A stretch of DNA of 64,000 nt from Pseudoteredinibacter isoporae_A (GCF_040372805.1 NZ_BAABWJ010000004.1:186001-250000), one strand, 5' to 3'; counted from the first letter of the stretch, positions 1 through 9,240 are shown. Translations and numbers: made by a program. Notes: a model not told the origin generated them from the letters alone.

Positions 1-415
1 GATTTAAGGAAGACAAATAGGAATCTGCTTCTGCATCCGTGCCAAGACCCTGAGCCGCCAAATCATTCACCGTTTCGACAATACTATCCGCTTCTGGCTG
101 CAAGGCATTGGCGTCGCTGGTGCCATTACCCGCTTGCAAAACCAACTCACGGGCACGAGCCACACCTTCTAACGCCCCCTTTAAATACCCTTCTGAAATT
201 TGATTCAAACCCAGTTGATCACCCAGGTTTCGAGTGAGAACGTTATTCGCACGTAATTGAGAATCAAAACGGGTGTCCTGGGCCAAACCCGCAGCGTCAT
301 CAGCGGCGGAGTTTATGCGGCGACCACTGCTGAGCTGGCGAAAGCTGTCTTCAATAGCCCGATTCGTATTGCTGTAACTGGGAGGAAAACCACCAAAATC
401 ATGAATACCCGGCAT
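1..415 (-). CDS. Flagellin-like protein, N-terminal part (continues beyond the left edge)
   Basis: Translating the minus strand from the ATG at 415 gives 138 residues that stay open to base 1. Residues 28-45 carry the flagellin D0/D1 signature RQLSSGRRINSAADDAAG, followed by helical sequence with ARELVLQAGNGT, matching the classic ARELAVQASNGT segment. A flagellin assembles into the extracellular filament after export by the flagellar type III system. A GAGGG ribosome-binding site lies about 8 bases before the ATG. The D0 stretch ahead of the signature is about 12 residues shorter than in ordinary flagellins and rich in Gly, Pro and Tyr, so this may be a minor or specialised flagellin. The C-terminal domain is outside the window. 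The family call is firm; the exact role is unknown. Confidence 0.85.
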   Translation of the reverse strand, partial: MPGIHDFGGFPPSYSNTNRAIEDSFRQLSSGRRINSAADDAAGLAQDTRFDSQLRANNVLTRNLGDQLGLNQISEGYLKGALEGVARARELVLQAGNGTSDANALQPEADSIVETVNDLAAQGLGTDAEADSYLSSLN

Positions 416-773
416 AGACATACCCTCAGGAGTACAGGTTCAGAAAAATCAAAAGCCCATAAAGTATGCTCTGGATACCTGGCAAACACTCGCCATGTAA
501 GACCAGTGGCAACACACAACGCCGTAAAATCGATCAAAGGCACTAAAGTAGTATCACAATGCTCAAGAAATTGACGCCGAGCCCGCAGCGAAAATCCGAC
601 CAGCTTTACTGCCAAAAATACGACACTCAAAAATTAAACTTATCGAACTTTTCACAGTGAAACTACACTCCAGCCTCAGCGAATGATTCCCCCAATTGGT
701 ATGCTATCAGCTACTATAATTGGAACGGAAACCAAATGAATTGACGAAGCATCAAGTCATCAGGAATAGAAGT
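416..773. other. Divergent intergenic region between flagellin and secreted-protein gene
   Basis: This 358-base gap separates two divergent genes and should hold both promoters. An open frame on the minus strand from 630 reads through into the flagellin in another frame and has no ribosome-binding site, so it is not called. No convincing sigma-28 or sigma-54 flagellar promoter was found by eye. Confidence 0.4.
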
Positions 774-1640
774 ATGCGACGCCACCACAACTTATTGACA
801 CTTGTCTTGGGGTACATAATATTTTGTACACACGCAATCGCCACCCCAGTGCAAGGCTTTAACTGCCAATACCAGTTGCAAAATTGGAGTGATGCTGAAG
901 CCCGTCACGCATTGACGCAATGGCCACAAGACAGCAAGCGATTTATTCTCGTTCAATCTGGACGGGTCAGCGCCACACTCGATCGAGCTGACTGTTCTCG
1001 CTTAATCAGCTGGCTGCGCCATAACGAAAGCGCCACATCAGCCCTCCAACTGACATTGTTTCATGGCAAACATCCAAGCAAAATTATTCCCAATGCCGCG
1101 CAGGCGGGAGATCACAATAACCGCCGATACAGTAGCGACACTCACCGTCCACGGTCAGAAAAAATTGTTCAGTTTCCACTGACTCTGGGGCAAGAAACGC
1201 GAATCAGCCAGAGCTTATGGCAGGGCAAACAAGACCCAAGCAATAGAGCATCGAGTGAATTTTTCCACACGACTGGCAGGCCAGCACTTCAAAGCCACGC
1301 ATTAAGCAAAAAACCTCCGAGAGTGCAGCCACCGGGATGGTTGCGGGTCAAACCGGCTTTCGAACAGGAAAGTATGTTTTCATTTACGGTACTGCAAACC
1401 CTTAACAATCAGGATGCATTGAAGCTGAAGCTCAAAATTCAACAGTGGCAATATGATGCCACGCAGGAACGTTGGCTTGAGCGGCGCCAGCGTGTTGAAC
1501 AACTGACGTTGTCTCAGTGGCATAACCTTGATGAGGTGTTTAACACTCAACAAACGAAACCACAAATGACCAAGAAGCGCTATTCAACACAACAACAGGG
1601 GCCATTGAAGCGTTTTTATTTTCATATTGAGGCACTTTAA
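774..1640 (+). CDS. Secreted protein of unknown function, 288 aa
   Basis: I do not recognise the family. The ATG at 774 is preferred over the upstream TTG at 720, because an AGGAA ribosome-binding site precedes it by about 7 bases and the product then starts with a typical signal peptide (MRRHHNLL, a hydrophobic core, then ATPV). The mature protein has two cysteines (in FNCQY and ADCSR), is rich in Gln, His and Arg, and has no membrane segment after the signal. The C-terminal third (about 200-288) has alternating hydrophobic residues, suggesting a small beta-rich domain ending in RFYFHIEAL. It stands alone: divergent from flagellin and followed by the deaD promoter. It is probably periplasmic, and a CsiV-like role was considered without support. 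Confidence 0.7.
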   Translation: MRRHHNLLTLVLGYIIFCTHAIATPVQGFNCQYQLQNWSDAEARHALTQWPQDSKRFILVQSGRVSATLDRADCSRLISWLRHNESATSALQLTLFHGKHPSKIIPNAAQAGDHNNRRYSSDTHRPRSEKIVQFPLTLGQETRISQSLWQGKQDPSNRASSEFFHTTGRPALQSHALSKKPPRVQPPGWLRVKPAFEQESMFSFTVLQTLNNQDALKLKLKIQQWQYDATQERWLERRQRVEQLTLSQWHNLDEVFNTQQTKPQMTKKRYSTQQQGPLKRFYFHIEAL

Positions 1641-1692
1641 GCCGAAAAATAAGGTATTTGATGAATTGTATTGAGCAAAAATGATATTTTCC

Positions 1693-1721
1693 TTGGTTGC
1701 TTATGACAAAGCGCGTATAAT
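1693..1721 (+). promoter_or_regulatory. Probable sigma-70 promoter of deaD
   Basis: A perfect TATAAT at 1716-1721 lies 17 bases after TTGGTT at 1693-1698. Transcription would start near 1728, giving a leader of roughly 240 bases before the deaD start codon. Confidence 0.6.
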
Positions 1722-1727
1722 TTCGCC

Positions 1728-1966
1728 ACTTTGTTGTATCCGCTTAGTAACGAAGATCTTTACATCCGTTTCCGGTGTATCCCCTCTTCCCGTCCTGGTA
1801 CCCGCCGCCTTGAGCCGGTTTTCCTGAATGAGTGTGCATAAGCTGGGTACATTGGCGCCTGTTAGAGCGCCGCGCATTCTCCTGCCAATCTAAAACACCC
1901 TAGGACACTAGCGATGTCAGCGATAGCGGCCGGAGTACGATTACACCCACTTATTTGGACACCAGA
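1728..1966 (+). promoter_or_regulatory. Long 5' untranslated leader of deaD
   Basis: About 240 bases separate the predicted transcription start from the deaD ATG and hold no supported gene. A short GC-rich hairpin (GGCGC at 1854-1858 with GCGCC at 1867-1871) is visible, as well as pyrimidine-rich stretches. Cold-shock helicase mRNAs in Enterobacteria (csdA) are known for long leaders that affect stability at low temperature. That this leader does the same is inference. The deaD start has only a weak GGA upstream, which fits control at translation. Confidence 0.45.
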
Positions 1967-3760
1967 ATGACTGACCAACCACTCAGCTTTGCTGAATTGG
2001 GCTTGCCCGACGCTATTGTAAAAGCCGTTGCCAAAGTAGGCTACGAGCAAGCTTCCCCTATCCAGGCCGCCAGTATCCCGCCTCTGCTTGAAGGCAAAGA
2101 TATTTTGGGCATGGCCCAAACCGGCACTGGTAAAACCGCTGCATTCGCTTTGCCATTGTTGAGTAAAGTTGACGTAAAGCTCAAACAGCCTCAAATACTG
2201 ATTCTGGCCCCGACTCGCGAGCTTGCCATTCAAGTGGCAGAAGCCTGCAGTCGCTACGCGGCCAACCTCAAGGGATTCCATGTCCTGCCTATCTACGGCG
2301 GTCAGGATTATGGTAGCCAGTTGCGTCAATTGAAACGCGGCGCCCAGGTTGTTGTTGGTACTCCGGGTCGCGTCATGGACCACATGCGTCGCGGCACCCT
2401 GAAACTGGATGCCCTGAAAGCGCTGGTTCTGGATGAAGCAGATGAAATGTTGCGTATGGGTTTTATCGATGACGTGAATTGGATTCTGGATAACTGTCCG
2501 GAAGACAAGCAAGTCGCCCTCTTCTCTGCGACGATGCCAAAGGAAATTCAACGCGTTACCGAGCAGTATCTCAACGACCCTGTGACGGTGAAAATCAAAG
2601 CTGAAACAGCAACTGTTGAACGCATCGAACAATCCTATATGCAGGTGCGCGGTCACGAAAAGCTGGAAACGCTGACCCGCTTGCTCGAAGTGGAACCGTT
2701 TACAGGTGTTATTATTTTTGTGCGCACCAAAAACGCCACTGCTGAAGTGGCAGAAAAATTGGAAGCACGAGGTTATGCCAGTGCCGCGCTGAATGGCGAC
2801 ATGAGCCAACAGCTACGTGAGCGCGCCATCAATCGCCTAAAACAACAAAAGCTGGACATTATCGTGGCCACCGACGTTGCCGCGCGAGGCATTGATGTAG
2901 CGACCGTCAGCCACGTGATCAACTACGACATTCCTTACGACAGCGAGGCCTATGTGCACCGTATCGGCCGCACCGGCCGTGCCGGCCGCAGTGGTAAAGC
3001 TGTTCTGTTCATTACCGCGAAAGAAACCCGCATGCTCAGAACAATCGAGCGCGCCATCGGCCAGAAAATTGATAAGCACCGCCTGCCAAGCTCTTCCGAG
3101 ATTTCCGAGCAACGCATCGGTCAGTTTAAAGAGCAATTACAATCGGTACTCGAAAACGAAACCCTGGACTTCTTTCAGGATTTGGTCGGCCAATGCTGTG
3201 ACCAATTCGAACGCTCCGGCTCTGAGATTGCTGCTGCGCTTGCGTTTATGGCCCAAAAAGATCGCCCACTGCAACTGCCTGAGGAAAAACCTCGACGCGA
3301 GCCTCGTGAGCCACGTGAACCCCGCGAGAAGAAAGACCGGAAAAAACGCCAAGGCAGTGGCGAAGACAACAGTAACATTACCTGGATCAACTACCGCCTC
3401 GACGTGGGTCGTGAGCACGGGGTTCGCCCGGGTGACATTGTGGGCGCCATTGCAAACGAAGCCGGCATCGACAGCGACTATATTGGCCGCATTAATTTAC
3501 ACGGCGACCACAGTACGGTTGATTTACCGGAAGGCATGCCAAAGGAAATTTTCCAGCAATTGCGCAAAATGCGTATTCGTCAACAGCCGGCTAATTTCAC
3601 CCGCAATGAAGATGCCGATTCAGAGCCGCAGGACAGATCTGGTGATAAGCCTGAGCGCAAACCCAAAAGCAAAAAGAAACCGGCAAATTCCGATAAGCGC
3701 CAGAGCAAACCTCGACGCCCTAAAGGTGACTCCTCCAAGGGAAAACATAAGCCTCGTTAG
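1967..3760 (+). CDS. deaD: DEAD-box ATP-dependent RNA helicase DeaD/CsdA, 597 aa
   Basis: This cytoplasmic helicase unwinds structured RNA, assisting ribosome assembly and mRNA decay, especially in the cold. The Q motif region (YEQASPIQ), Walker A (AQTGTGKT), PTRELA, VLDEADEML, SAT, and the C-terminal lobe motifs ATDVAARGIDV and HRIGRTGRAGR are all present in order. A DbpA-type RNA-binding domain follows (about 465-545, with VGREHGVRPGDIVGAIANE and STVDLPEGMP), typical of DeaD. The tail is a basic KPKSKKKP/SKPRRPKG region that probably adds RNA affinity. The linker holds repeated acidic-basic EPREPREPRE units. The ATG at 1967 is chosen over an in-frame TTG at 1955 because it gives the usual N-terminus MTDQPLSFAELGL. 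Length is normal for the family. Confidence 0.96.
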   Translation: MTDQPLSFAELGLPDAIVKAVAKVGYEQASPIQAASIPPLLEGKDILGMAQTGTGKTAAFALPLLSKVDVKLKQPQILILAPTRELAIQVAEACSRYAANLKGFHVLPIYGGQDYGSQLRQLKRGAQVVVGTPGRVMDHMRRGTLKLDALKALVLDEADEMLRMGFIDDVNWILDNCPEDKQVALFSATMPKEIQRVTEQYLNDPVTVKIKAETATVERIEQSYMQVRGHEKLETLTRLLEVEPFTGVIIFVRTKNATAEVAEKLEARGYASAALNGDMSQQLRERAINRLKQQKLDIIVATDVAARGIDVATVSHVINYDIPYDSEAYVHRIGRTGRAGRSGKAVLFITAKETRMLRTIERAIGQKIDKHRLPSSSEISEQRIGQFKEQLQSVLENETLDFFQDLVGQCCDQFERSGSEIAAALAFMAQKDRPLQLPEEKPRREPREPREPREKKDRKKRQGSGEDNSNITWINYRLDVGREHGVRPGDIVGAIANEAGIDSDYIGRINLHGDHSTVDLPEGMPKEIFQQLRKMRIRQQPANFTRNEDADSEPQDRSGDKPERKPKSKKKPANSDKRQSKPRRPKGDSSKGKHKPR

Positions 3761-3797
3761 TTTATGGGCGCCCAGCGTCAACTAAACATATGGATCT

Positions 3798-5186
3798 ATG
3801 AGTACGCAGCCAAACCCACCATCACGCTTTGACCAGCTCCCGGAGCTGGTCCGCCTAGCCTGGCCAATTTTGATTTCACAACTCGCCATCTCCGGTATGG
3901 GGGTGGTGGATACCATTATGGCCGGCAGTGTCAGCTCGATTGATCTTGCGGCGGTTGCGGTGGCTTTCAGTCTTTGGCTCCCAATACTGATGTTTATGGT
4001 GGGTCTTTTCAGCGCGACATCAAGCCTGGTCGCCCACGCCTGGGGCGCGAATGACCCCAGCACGGCAAAACTGCATACCATTCAAAGTATTTGGATTGCC
4101 GTTGCCTTAGGCATTACCTCCGCGCTTTTGGTGACTCAAGCACCGATTTTACTCAAAGCCATGGACATTGACCCAAGCGTTCACCCCATTGTCATTGCCT
4201 ATTTGGACGCGATGGTTCTCGGGTTACCTGCGGCCGCGGTCTATCAAGTCCTTCGGGCCAGCAGTGAAGGTACCGGGCACAGCAAACCCGTCATGCAGAT
4301 CAATCTGCTGGCGTTTTTTGCCAACATTCCTCTGAACTTTATTTTTGTTCACGGCTACCTGGGTATGCCTGCCATGGGTGGAGCCGGTTGCGGCTGGGCA
4401 ACTGCCGCCGTTATGTGGATGAACACCCTGGCCCTGGCCCTGTATATGCACAAGGCCCCCCAGTTCAAAGAACTCAAACTGTTCCGCGACGGCCTCATGT
4501 CACCCCAACTTAAAGCCAGTGGGCAGATTCTGGCTCTCGGCTTGCCCATCGGCGCAGCGGTGTTCGCTGAGGTCGTTATTTTCTCGATTATTGCTCTGCT
4601 GATTGGCTCCCTTGGTGCCACGGTCATTGCTGGCCACCAGATCTCGATGAACGTCTCGGCCATCACCTTTATGCTGCCTTTAAGTGTGAGTATTGCGGTC
4701 ACCGTTCAGGTCGGCCAACGCCTGGGCGCCAAACGCCCCGAAGAGGCCCAGCGAACCTGGCGCCAAGCCATGCTCTTAGCCACCGCCATTGCCAGCACAA
4801 ATGCCCTGATGATCTACCTGTTTGCCTGGCCTATTACCGGTGTGTACAGCGATGAACTGAAGATCCGGGAATTAGCCACCGGCCTACTGCTGTTTGCGGC
4901 AGCCTATCAGATCTCAGATGCCCTACAGGTCGCAGCAGCCGGAGCTTTGCGGGGATATAAAGACACCCAGGTCACCATGTACATCACCCTCTTCGCCTAT
5001 TGGGGTGTCGGCTTGCCACTGGGCTACACACTGGGTCTCACTGACCTGATCAGCCCTGCTTCTGGCCCCAAAGGATTCTGGATCTCCCTGCTGATTTCAC
5101 TCAGCCTCGCAGCCGTGTTACTCATGTGGCGCCTGCAACACATTAGTCGCAAGAACATGGCTATATCAACCACTACATATGGCTGA
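3798..5186 (+). CDS. norM: MATE family Na+ or H+ coupled multidrug efflux protein, 462 aa
   Basis: This inner-membrane antiporter exports cationic drugs and metabolites. The protein has about 12 hydrophobic segments in two similar halves. The N-terminal half carries the typical MGVVDTIMAG in helix 1-2, and the second half carries VFAEVVIFSIIALLIGSLGA and AGHQISMN, all characteristic of NorM-type MATE pumps. It starts 37 bases after deaD on the same strand and may be partly co-transcribed. Its own ribosome-binding site is weak (GGA in catatggatct). Length fits the family. Substrate cannot be told from sequence. Confidence 0.92.
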   Translation: MSTQPNPPSRFDQLPELVRLAWPILISQLAISGMGVVDTIMAGSVSSIDLAAVAVAFSLWLPILMFMVGLFSATSSLVAHAWGANDPSTAKLHTIQSIWIAVALGITSALLVTQAPILLKAMDIDPSVHPIVIAYLDAMVLGLPAAAVYQVLRASSEGTGHSKPVMQINLLAFFANIPLNFIFVHGYLGMPAMGGAGCGWATAAVMWMNTLALALYMHKAPQFKELKLFRDGLMSPQLKASGQILALGLPIGAAVFAEVVIFSIIALLIGSLGATVIAGHQISMNVSAITFMLPLSVSIAVTVQVGQRLGAKRPEEAQRTWRQAMLLATAIASTNALMIYLFAWPITGVYSDELKIRELATGLLLFAAAYQISDALQVAAAGALRGYKDTQVTMYITLFAYWGVGLPLGYTLGLTDLISPASGPKGFWISLLISLSLAAVLLMWRLQHISRKNMAISTTTYG

Positions 5187-5193
5187 TATAGCC
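5159..5193 (+). terminator. AT-rich inverted repeat over the norM stop codon
   Basis: A 10-base inverted repeat (GGCTATATCA at 5159-5168 and TGATATAGCC at 5184-5193) with a 15-base loop spans the stop codon and is followed by ATAATTT. The U-tract is weak, so it may be an mRNA 3' end hairpin rather than an efficient terminator. Confidence 0.35.
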
Positions 5194-5221
5194 ATAATTT
5201 CAATCAGACACAAATGTGTCA

Positions 5222-5250
5222 TTTAATTGTAATCATATCCTCCGTATAAT
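5222..5250 (+). promoter_or_regulatory. Probable promoter of the Oar-like TonB receptor
   Basis: TATAAT at 5245-5250 is preceded at 17 bases by TTTAAT (5222-5227), a poor -35 match. The start would fall near 5257, about 90 bases before the ATG. The strong -10 fits the very biased codon use of the downstream gene. Confidence 0.45.
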
Positions 5251-5346
5251 CGCGGCGATTAGTCTGGCCTGACCCCTGTCCGGCCAAAAAGTTTCGCAGA
5301 AATAGAAAATTTGAATTCAAGTTTTACTCAATCACTAGGGGGATTT

Positions 5347-8300
5347 ATGGTTGGTATCAACCAGAAGAAGTCACTATTAGCTGCTGCTGTCGGCCTTGCT
5401 GTTGGCCTGAGCGCAGGTGTACAGGCCCAGGAGACCACCTCCGCGATTCGCGGTCAGGTATTCGGTCCTCAAGGTAACCCTGCTACCTCAGCTTCCGTGA
5501 CCATTGTTAACCTTAAAACCAATCGTACCAATACAATGCAGACCAATGATTCTGGTCGCTTTGTTGCTAAAGGTCTGGCTGTTGGCGGTCCATATAAGGT
5601 CACCATCAGCAAGAATGGCAACACCTCTGTTGTCGACAATGTATTCCTGCAATTAGGTGGTAGCTACCCTATCACTACCCAGCTTAACCCTTCTTCCGAT
5701 ATCGAAGAAGTGACGGTTACAGCAACTCAGCTGGCCAACACCGCTTTGGGTGTCAGCCGCTCGTTCGACGTTGTTGATCTGGAAAATGCTCCAACCTTCA
5801 ACGCCGATATTAAAGACCTGATCAAACAAGATCCTCGTGTTTACATCGACGAATCTTTCTCTGATGCGATTCAGTGTGCCGGTGCCAACCCACGCTTTAA
5901 CTCCCTGACCGTTGATGGCGTTCGTTTGAACGATAATTTCGGCTTGAACAGCAACGGTTACCCAACCGAGCGTATGCCTTTCCCGTTCCGCGCCATCAAC
6001 CAGACGTCCGTTGAACTGGCGCCATTTGATGTTCAGTACGGCCAGTTCAGTGCCTGTAACATCAACGCCGTGACCAAATCCGGTGACAATGAATTCACGG
6101 GCAGCGTATTCTATGAGTTCAATGATGACTCCCTGTCTGGCGACAGCCTGGAAGGCGATTCCATTGATCGCGGTACCTTCGAGAAGAAACGCTACGGTTT
6201 CACTGTTGGCGGCCCTCTGATTGAAGACAAGCTGTTCTTCCACGCGTCTTACTACAAGCAGGAAAGTGCCAACCTGTTCAACCGCGGCCCTGTTGGCTCT
6301 GGTGCGGCTGTTGAAGTTCAAGGTTTGAGTCAAGCTGATTTCGATCGCATTCTGCAAATCTCCCGTGACGTTTACGGTTACGACCCAGGCCTGCCGGTTT
6401 CTTCTTTGCCAAACGAAGATGAGAAATTCTTGGTTAAAGTTGATTGGAACATCAACGATGACCACCGCGCCGCCTTCACTTACAACTACAACGATGGTTT
6501 CAACATCAGTGAAGCGGACGGCGACTCCAACGAATTCGAATTCACCAACCACTACTATGAGCGTGGCGCTGAACTGAATTCTTATGTCGCACAATTTTTC
6601 TCTGACTGGAGCGACAACTTCAGTACTGAAGTTAAAGTTGGCTATGTAGATTTGGACAACCGTCAGATTTCTCTGGATACCGCTGGCTTCGGTGAAGTTC
6701 GTATCAGCACCAACAACGATGGCGCTCGTGCCAACGTATTCCTGGGTGGTGACGATTCTCGCCAATCCAACAAGCTGAGCTATGAGACCATGTCTTATAA
6801 GTTCTCCGGTACTTACACATACAACGATCACAACTTCACTTTTGGTTACGAGCGTGAAGAGTTCGATGTCTTCAACCTGTTTATCCAGCACTCTCAGGGT
6901 GAGTTCCGTTTCAATAGCATCGACGATTTCGAAGCCGGTACGCCGTCTCGCATTTATTACGGTAACGCAGGTGGTACCAACAATCCTTCCGACGGTGCGG
7001 CCGAGTTCGGATATGACGTAAACACAGTTTACTTCCAGGACGAGTACTCATTCAGCAGCGCCGACGTAACGTTGGTTGTTGGTGCACGTTATGACTGGTA
7101 CGAGAGCGATGATCTGCCAACCGTTAACCCTGCTGTTGAGGAAAATTACGGTTTCTCCAACGCCCAGAACATGGACGGTAAGGACTTGTTCCAACCACGC
7201 GTTGGTTTTGAGTGGAACGTTAACGACAGCTTGGAAATTCACGGTGGTGTAGGTGTCTACTCTGGTGGCAACCCGAACGTTTGGATTTCCAACAACTACT
7301 CCAACGACGGCGTTCGTGTACTGCAAATTCAAGACCGCAGCGGTGATTCTCTGTTTGGTTATGAGTATGCCAACGGCGGCTCTCCAATCCGTGACGTGCC
7401 TCAGCACTTGATCGACGCAGTAGGTCGTGGTGAAGGTTTCAACGGTGGCTTGAACTTCATGGATCCAAACTTCGAACTGCCTCACTCCATCAAGTACGCA
7501 CTGGGTGGTAGTTACGAGTTTGATGATGGTCACTTGTTCCAGGCTGACTTCTTGTACTCCGAGAACAAAGACTCTGCGATCATCATCGATGCAACTCGCG
7601 AAACTGTTGGTACGGCACCTGACGGTCGCCCAATCTACGGCTCTATCAATGGCCGCAGCCAGGACTTCCTGCTGACCAACGTTCAAGGCGATTCCGGCGA
7701 AAGCACCGTTGTTTCTTTTGCTTTGAGCAAAGAGTTTGATAACGGCTTCGACTACTCTCTTTCGTATGCATACACTGATGCAACCGAAATCAGCCCAATG
7801 ACCAGCTCTGTTGCGTTCTCTAACTACGTAAACGCTGCCAGCTCTAACCCTAACGCGCCTGACGAAGCGACGTCAAACTACGTGATTCCTCACCGTTTCA
7901 CTTTGACTCTGGGTTATGAAATGGAGTTGTTCGATGGTTTGAAAACTCGCTTCAACCTGTTCGGCACCGCAAACGAAGGTCGTCCATACAGCTACACCTT
8001 TGATGAAGGCTTTATCTTCGGTGATTCCACCGGCTTTATCTCTCGTCACCTGGTATACGTACCAACAGGCGCTGACGATCCAAACGTTGTCTTTGGTGAT
8101 AACTTCGACACCGACGCTTTCTTCGCGCTGGTTGACTCTGAAGGTTTGGCCCGTGGTCAAATCATGGAACGCAACAGCTTGAACGGTCGCTGGTGGAACA
8201 AGTTTGACCTGAAAGTGACCCAGGAAATCCCAGGATTTGCTGAAGATCACAAAGGCAAGATTCACATGACCATCAAGAACGTTGGCAATATGCTGAACGA

Positions 8301-8475
8301 TGACTGGGGCGTATTGTACGAGCCTAGCTTCCCACGCTCACAGCCAATCGTTGCAGCCAGCATCAATGACAACGGCCAGTACGTTTACGAAGAGTTCATC
8401 AAGCCAGCCGGCGAAACTCGCGTAGCACGTCCTTCCTTCTGGGAGCTGTGGATTGGTGTTGAATACAAGTTCTAA
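5347..8475 (+). CDS. Oar-like TonB-dependent outer-membrane receptor, 1042 aa
   Basis: This is a large outer-membrane beta-barrel with an N-terminal carboxypeptidase-regulatory-like (CarbReg) domain. An AGGGGG site precedes the ATG at 5347, making it a better start than the TTG at 5311, and gives a clean signal peptide ending AQA. CarbReg spans about 30-110 (IRGQVFGPQGNPATSASVTI), the plug about 120-270, with FNSLTVDGVRLND and the segment ACNINAVTKSG, and the rest is strands rich in Asp/Asn loops ending in the usual aromatic EYKF. Two cysteines in the plug may form a disulfide. Codon use is strongly biased (GGT, AAC, CGT), which suggests very high expression. Such proteins import large substrates such as peptides or glycans. 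No degradation genes lie nearby, so the substrate is unknown. Confidence 0.93.
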   Translation: MVGINQKKSLLAAAVGLAVGLSAGVQAQETTSAIRGQVFGPQGNPATSASVTIVNLKTNRTNTMQTNDSGRFVAKGLAVGGPYKVTISKNGNTSVVDNVFLQLGGSYPITTQLNPSSDIEEVTVTATQLANTALGVSRSFDVVDLENAPTFNADIKDLIKQDPRVYIDESFSDAIQCAGANPRFNSLTVDGVRLNDNFGLNSNGYPTERMPFPFRAINQTSVELAPFDVQYGQFSACNINAVTKSGDNEFTGSVFYEFNDDSLSGDSLEGDSIDRGTFEKKRYGFTVGGPLIEDKLFFHASYYKQESANLFNRGPVGSGAAVEVQGLSQADFDRILQISRDVYGYDPGLPVSSLPNEDEKFLVKVDWNINDDHRAAFTYNYNDGFNISEADGDSNEFEFTNHYYERGAELNSYVAQFFSDWSDNFSTEVKVGYVDLDNRQISLDTAGFGEVRISTNNDGARANVFLGGDDSRQSNKLSYETMSYKFSGTYTYNDHNFTFGYEREEFDVFNLFIQHSQGEFRFNSIDDFEAGTPSRIYYGNAGGTNNPSDGAAEFGYDVNTVYFQDEYSFSSADVTLVVGARYDWYESDDLPTVNPAVEENYGFSNAQNMDGKDLFQPRVGFEWNVNDSLEIHGGVGVYSGGNPNVWISNNYSNDGVRVLQIQDRSGDSLFGYEYANGGSPIRDVPQHLIDAVGRGEGFNGGLNFMDPNFELPHSIKYALGGSYEFDDGHLFQADFLYSENKDSAIIIDATRETVGTAPDGRPIYGSINGRSQDFLLTNVQGDSGESTVVSFALSKEFDNGFDYSLSYAYTDATEISPMTSSVAFSNYVNAASSNPNAPDEATSNYVIPHRFTLTLGYEMELFDGLKTRFNLFGTANEGRPYSYTFDEGFIFGDSTGFISRHLVYVPTGADDPNVVFGDNFDTDAFFALVDSEGLARGQIMERNSLNGRWWNKFDLKVTQEIPGFAEDHKGKIHMTIKNVGNMLNDDWGVLYEPSFPRSQPIVAASINDNGQYVYEEFIKPAGETRVARPSFWELWIGVEYKF

Positions 8476-8564
8476 GAACTGATTATTCGAGGAATAGGTA
8501 CCGGGCATGGATGCCCAGCAAAATGGAAATAGGCACAAGTAAGTGCAGAACAAGAAGTAAAATT

Positions 8565-8589
8565 AAAGCCGGCGAAAGCCGGCTTTTTT
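8565..8589 (+). terminator. Rho-independent terminator after the TonB receptor
   Basis: AAAGCCGGC (8565-8573), a GAAA tetraloop, and GCCGGCTTT (8578-8586) are followed by a run of T. The stem is preceded by AATTA, so it may also serve the convergent MAPEG gene. Confidence 0.9.
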
Positions 8590-8610
8590 CATTTCGGAAC
8601 AACAGAACAC

Positions 8611-9042
8611 TTACACACTTAAAAAGACTGCCCGCAGCAACATAAACCACAACAGAGCCGACGACAGCAAGTAAGCAGCAAAACGATGCATCACCTTGTT
8701 GTAACTGCAATGAACCACACTGTGCAGCAAGCGAAAAGCGAAAAAGCCCCAAGCCCCGTAAACAAAAACGGCATCCACCAAATTACTCAAATGCAGATAA
8801 ACCGCCAGCACATAGAACAACACCGGCAATTCAAATAAATTGGCCAAATTGTACGCGGGTGCCATGGCCTTTTCAGGCAGTAACTCTTTCACTTTTTCGG
8901 GTGTATTAAGTCGATCAGCAGCAATGCCATTGGACATTGCATTGGACAAGCGTCGGTACAACAGTGTCGCCCACACCAGCATGGTTAAGAGCATCATCGC
9001 CAGTACCGGCATAAAGATTGTCATTTCATTTACGTTCGCCAT
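8611..9042 (-). CDS. MAPEG family integral membrane protein, 143 aa
   Basis: This small four-helix membrane protein belongs to the MAPEG family (membrane-associated proteins in eicosanoid and glutathione metabolism). Hydrophobic segments lie near residues 8-28, 65-83, 88-105 and 120-140. The segment NLFELPVLFYVLAVYL, with the conserved Glu and Pro, and the later RLLHSVVHCSYN (Arg and His) are typical of the family. An AGGAGAA site lies 7 bases before the ATG. It stands alone. Bacterial members have unclear functions; some bind glutathione. Family is certain, activity is not. Confidence 0.88.
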   Translation of the reverse strand: MANVNEMTIFMPVLAMMLLTMLVWATLLYRRLSNAMSNGIAADRLNTPEKVKELLPEKAMAPAYNLANLFELPVLFYVLAVYLHLSNLVDAVFVYGAWGFFAFRLLHSVVHCSYNKVMHRFAAYLLSSALLWFMLLRAVFLSV

Positions 9043-9240
9043 TGTATTCTCCTAAGGTCATTTTTTTAGTCGACCATGAGCATACAAGAATTATTTCTCC
9101 ACCAACAATGCCAGCATGGAGGAAAATCCGGCCAAAGAGACACAAGCACAAAGAATCACGATGAGAGAAACCAATCAAAGCGAAATCAATAAAAATTTCA
9201 AAGAGAGATGGTAGCTTGAATTTAAAACGGGGAGACATTA

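Noticed and set aside
416..630. Hydrophobic minus-strand frame starting at 630 upstream of flagellin
   Set aside because: It runs into the flagellin gene in another frame and covers the flagellin ribosome-binding site, with none of its own.
1862..2809. 315-codon minus-strand frame over deaD
   Set aside because: Antisense to the helicase core and its leader; the product has no recognisable domain.
2952..3785. 277-codon plus-strand frame overlapping the 3' half of deaD
   Set aside because: Out-of-frame shadow of the helicase; Lys/Arg/Ser/Thr-rich product of low plausibility.
5653..6891. 412-codon open frame on the minus strand inside the TonB receptor
   Set aside because: It is antisense to a clearly coding, highly biased gene. 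Its Val/Ala/Ile-rich product reflects the complement of that codon use, and it has no ribosome-binding site.
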